A DNA stretch of 12,118 nucleotides from an uncultured Caryophanales bacterium (GTDB taxonomy: Bacteria > Bacillota_I > Bacilli_A > RFN20 > CAG-826), in contig CAMKAQ010000012.1 of the NCBI GenBank assembly GCA_946410525.1, positions 1-12,118 on the forward strand, in the 5' to 3' direction. The translations under genes were made by a program, and so were the position numbers. The notes under the pieces were generated by a model that did no database searches, was not told the DNA's origin, and worked only from the letters and a program-made list of their open reading frames with translations. Shown here piece by piece: positions 10,898 through 12,118 of this stretch. Every line of letters starts with the position of its first letter. The first letter of the stretch is position 1.

Positions 10898-12118
10898 ATG
10901 AAACAGAAAATCCTTTATGCACTTGTCATGTCGGCTGGACTGCTTCTTTCTTCATGCGGTGACCTTCAGGGCAGCTCTCAGGCGTCTTCGATGCAAGAAA
11001 CAAGCGTTCCTGCCACCGACCGTTCATCAATCGAGACCCCAACCTCTGATAGCGTAGACGAAAGCATCGAAAGAAAGATCGTCCTTAGAGATAACGCGAC
11101 AACCTTCACGGGTTCAGGCATCACCGTCCAGGACAATACAGTCATCATTTACAAGCCTGGCACCTACACGGTCTCAGGAACCCTTTCAAACGGTTCAATT
11201 TACATCACCGATGACTCCGACCAAGAAGTCGAACTCATTCTCAATGGCGTCTCAATCACCCAAAGCGGAAACAACACTCTCGCCCCGATTTATAGCGCCA
11301 GAAAAACAAAACTTAAGATTAAGAAATACAAAGGCACCACTTCCACAATCACCGATAACCGTGTCGCGATTGCTGATGATGCCGATGACAGTGCGGCCAT
11401 CTTCTCAAACAAGAAATTAAGCATTGTCGGTGCAGGCACCCTTAACGTCATTGGCAACCTCAAGAACGGCATAGCTTCTGACACCAAGATCGAAGCGAAA
11501 AACGGAACCCTTTCTATCAAAGCCAAGAACAAAGGCATGAAAGCCGATAAATCCATTGTCCTCGGTCACGCCGAAGATGAGGGAACATTCTCAATCGAGG
11601 CCACCAATAACGATGGCATCAACGTCGAGAAGAAAGACGGCGACACTTTCGAAGAAGGCGACGTCAAAGGCGTTCAGTTCAACAAAGGAAACTACACCAT
11701 TGTTTCTAAAGACAAAGGCGTCAAATCCGGCTATGACGTTGAGATCCTCGATGGCAGTTTGAACATCACTTCCACTGGTGACGATGGTATCAACGCCGAA
11801 AATGACATTTACGTCAAAGGCGGAACCACCACCATCAGCGCAGGAGACGATGGAATCCATGCCGACAATAAACTCGCAATCTCCGGCGGAAGCACAACCG
11901 TCACCAAATCATATGAAGGCTTAGAGGCCCTTGACCTTGAAATCTCTGGCGGAACCAATAGCGTTATCGCTAGCGACGATGGCCTTAATGCTGGCGGCGG
12001 AAACGATTCCTCTAGCCCAGAAACCCCATGGGGTCCTCGTGGCGGTGAATCATCCACTGCATCGTCCGCTGTCCTTACCATCTCTGGTGGCATGAACTAC
12101 ATCCAGTCCACAGGCGAT
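10898..12118 (+). CDS. Carbohydrate-binding beta-helix lipoprotein (Cthe_2159-like), N-terminal 407 residues, runs off right edge
   Basis: A secreted, lipid-anchored protein related to the Cthe_2159/DUF4353 'carbohydrate-binding domain-containing' family, whose founding member is a calcium-rich beta-helix that binds polygalacturonic acid. The signal MKQKILYALVMSAGLLLSSC has its lipid-acceptor Cys at 20. A Ser/Thr-rich linker follows (24-57). From about 60 the sequence becomes a parallel beta-helix. Eight turns share a G-centred motif at 191, 213, 240, 274, 297, 319, 341 and 362, mostly 21-23 residues apart. Four of them read DG(I/L) with an acidic neighbour (NNDGIN 237-242, GDDGINA 294-300, GDDGIHA 316-322, SDDGLNA 359-365), which suggests calcium-binding turns. 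A Pro/Ser-rich loop (370-390) interrupts the helix before the edge. AAAGAGG (10884-10890), 7 bases upstream, sets the start. The reading frame stays open for 407 codons to the last base. Confidence 0.88.
   Translation, partial: MKQKILYALVMSAGLLLSSCGDLQGSSQASSMQETSVPATDRSSIETPTSDSVDESIERKIVLRDNATTFTGSGITVQDNTVIIYKPGTYTVSGTLSNGSIYITDDSDQEVELILNGVSITQSGNNTLAPIYSARKTKLKIKKYKGTTSTITDNRVAIADDADDSAAIFSNKKLSIVGAGTLNVIGNLKNGIASDTKIEAKNGTLSIKAKNKGMKADKSIVLGHAEDEGTFSIEATNNDGINVEKKDGDTFEEGDVKGVQFNKGNYTIVSKDKGVKSGYDVEILDGSLNITSTGDDGINAENDIYVKGGTTTISAGDDGIHADNKLAISGGSTTVTKSYEGLEALDLEISGGTNSVIASDDGLNAGGGNDSSSPETPWGPRGGESSTASSAVLTISGGMNYIQSTGD

Noticed and set aside
11809..12093. Minus-strand frames within the lipoprotein gene near the right edge.
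   Set aside because: They are antisense to a repetitive beta-helix coding sequence, Pro/Ser/Val-rich, with no start signal.
1..12118. Mobile elements, CRISPR arrays, tRNA/rRNA genes, riboswitches or defence systems.
   Set aside because: I found no transposase or integrase genes, no direct-repeat arrays, no tRNA-like cloverleaf and no known riboswitch core; intergenic gaps are all under 300 bases and are explained by promoters and terminators.

Overview
The window reads as chromosomal DNA of a low-to-medium G+C Gram-positive bacterium, most likely a member of the Bacilli and their wall-poor or gut-dwelling relatives (the Erysipelotrichales / Acholeplasmatales / RF39 neighbourhood). The evidence is an RNase J, a YlbF-rsmD-coaD cluster in the Bacillus subtilis order, a YitT/DUF2179 membrane protein, two lipoproteins with Gram-positive-style lipoboxes, and strong GGAGG-type ribosome binding sites on some genes. 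UGA is a stop codon (def's divergent neighbour ylbF, the phosphoesterase and maf all end in it) and Trp is UGG, so this is not the Mycoplasma/Spiroplasma code. The genus assignment is inference.

Layout. The left edge holds the first 360 codons of a copper P-type ATPase on the minus strand. A perfect CsoR-type palindrome lies 2 bases before its start codon. Divergent to it is a small four-helix membrane protein (1221-1742). A bidirectional terminator separates that from yitT (minus, 1788-2855). Next is a plus-strand single-span protein with a thioredoxin-like look (3140-4078), which meets the minus-strand operon ylbF-rsmD-coaD (5517 to 4143) at a second bidirectional terminator. Peptide deformylase (5563-6114) diverges from ylbF through a 45-bp gap packed with overlapping promoters and inverted repeats. 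Then come a lipoprotein metallophosphoesterase translationally coupled to an eight-span membrane protein (6165-8143), RNase J with maf directly behind it (8233-10465), a membrane-anchored PTS EIIB-like protein on the minus strand whose 3' end overlaps maf (10455-10802), and the first 407 codons of a beta-helix carbohydrate-binding lipoprotein (10898 to the right edge).

Functionally most of this is housekeeping: protein N-terminal maturation (def), CoA synthesis (coaD), 16S rRNA methylation (rsmD), RNA decay (RNase J and the YlbF partner of RNase Y), nucleotide-pool hygiene (maf), copper export (copA). No phage, transposon, CRISPR, tRNA or rRNA was seen.

The least ordinary signals are regulatory. 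Four genes (yitT, def, the phosphoesterase, the EIIB-like gene) have a good -10 element only 6-9 bases before the ATG and no Shine-Dalgarno sequence, which predicts leaderless mRNAs beside strongly SD-led genes. Several of these promoters carry inverted repeats at the -10/-35 elements. ylbF has a six-codon mini-ORF whose stop overlaps its start codon. At protein level the most interesting item is an EIIB-like domain whose phosphorylated cysteine aligns with glutamate.
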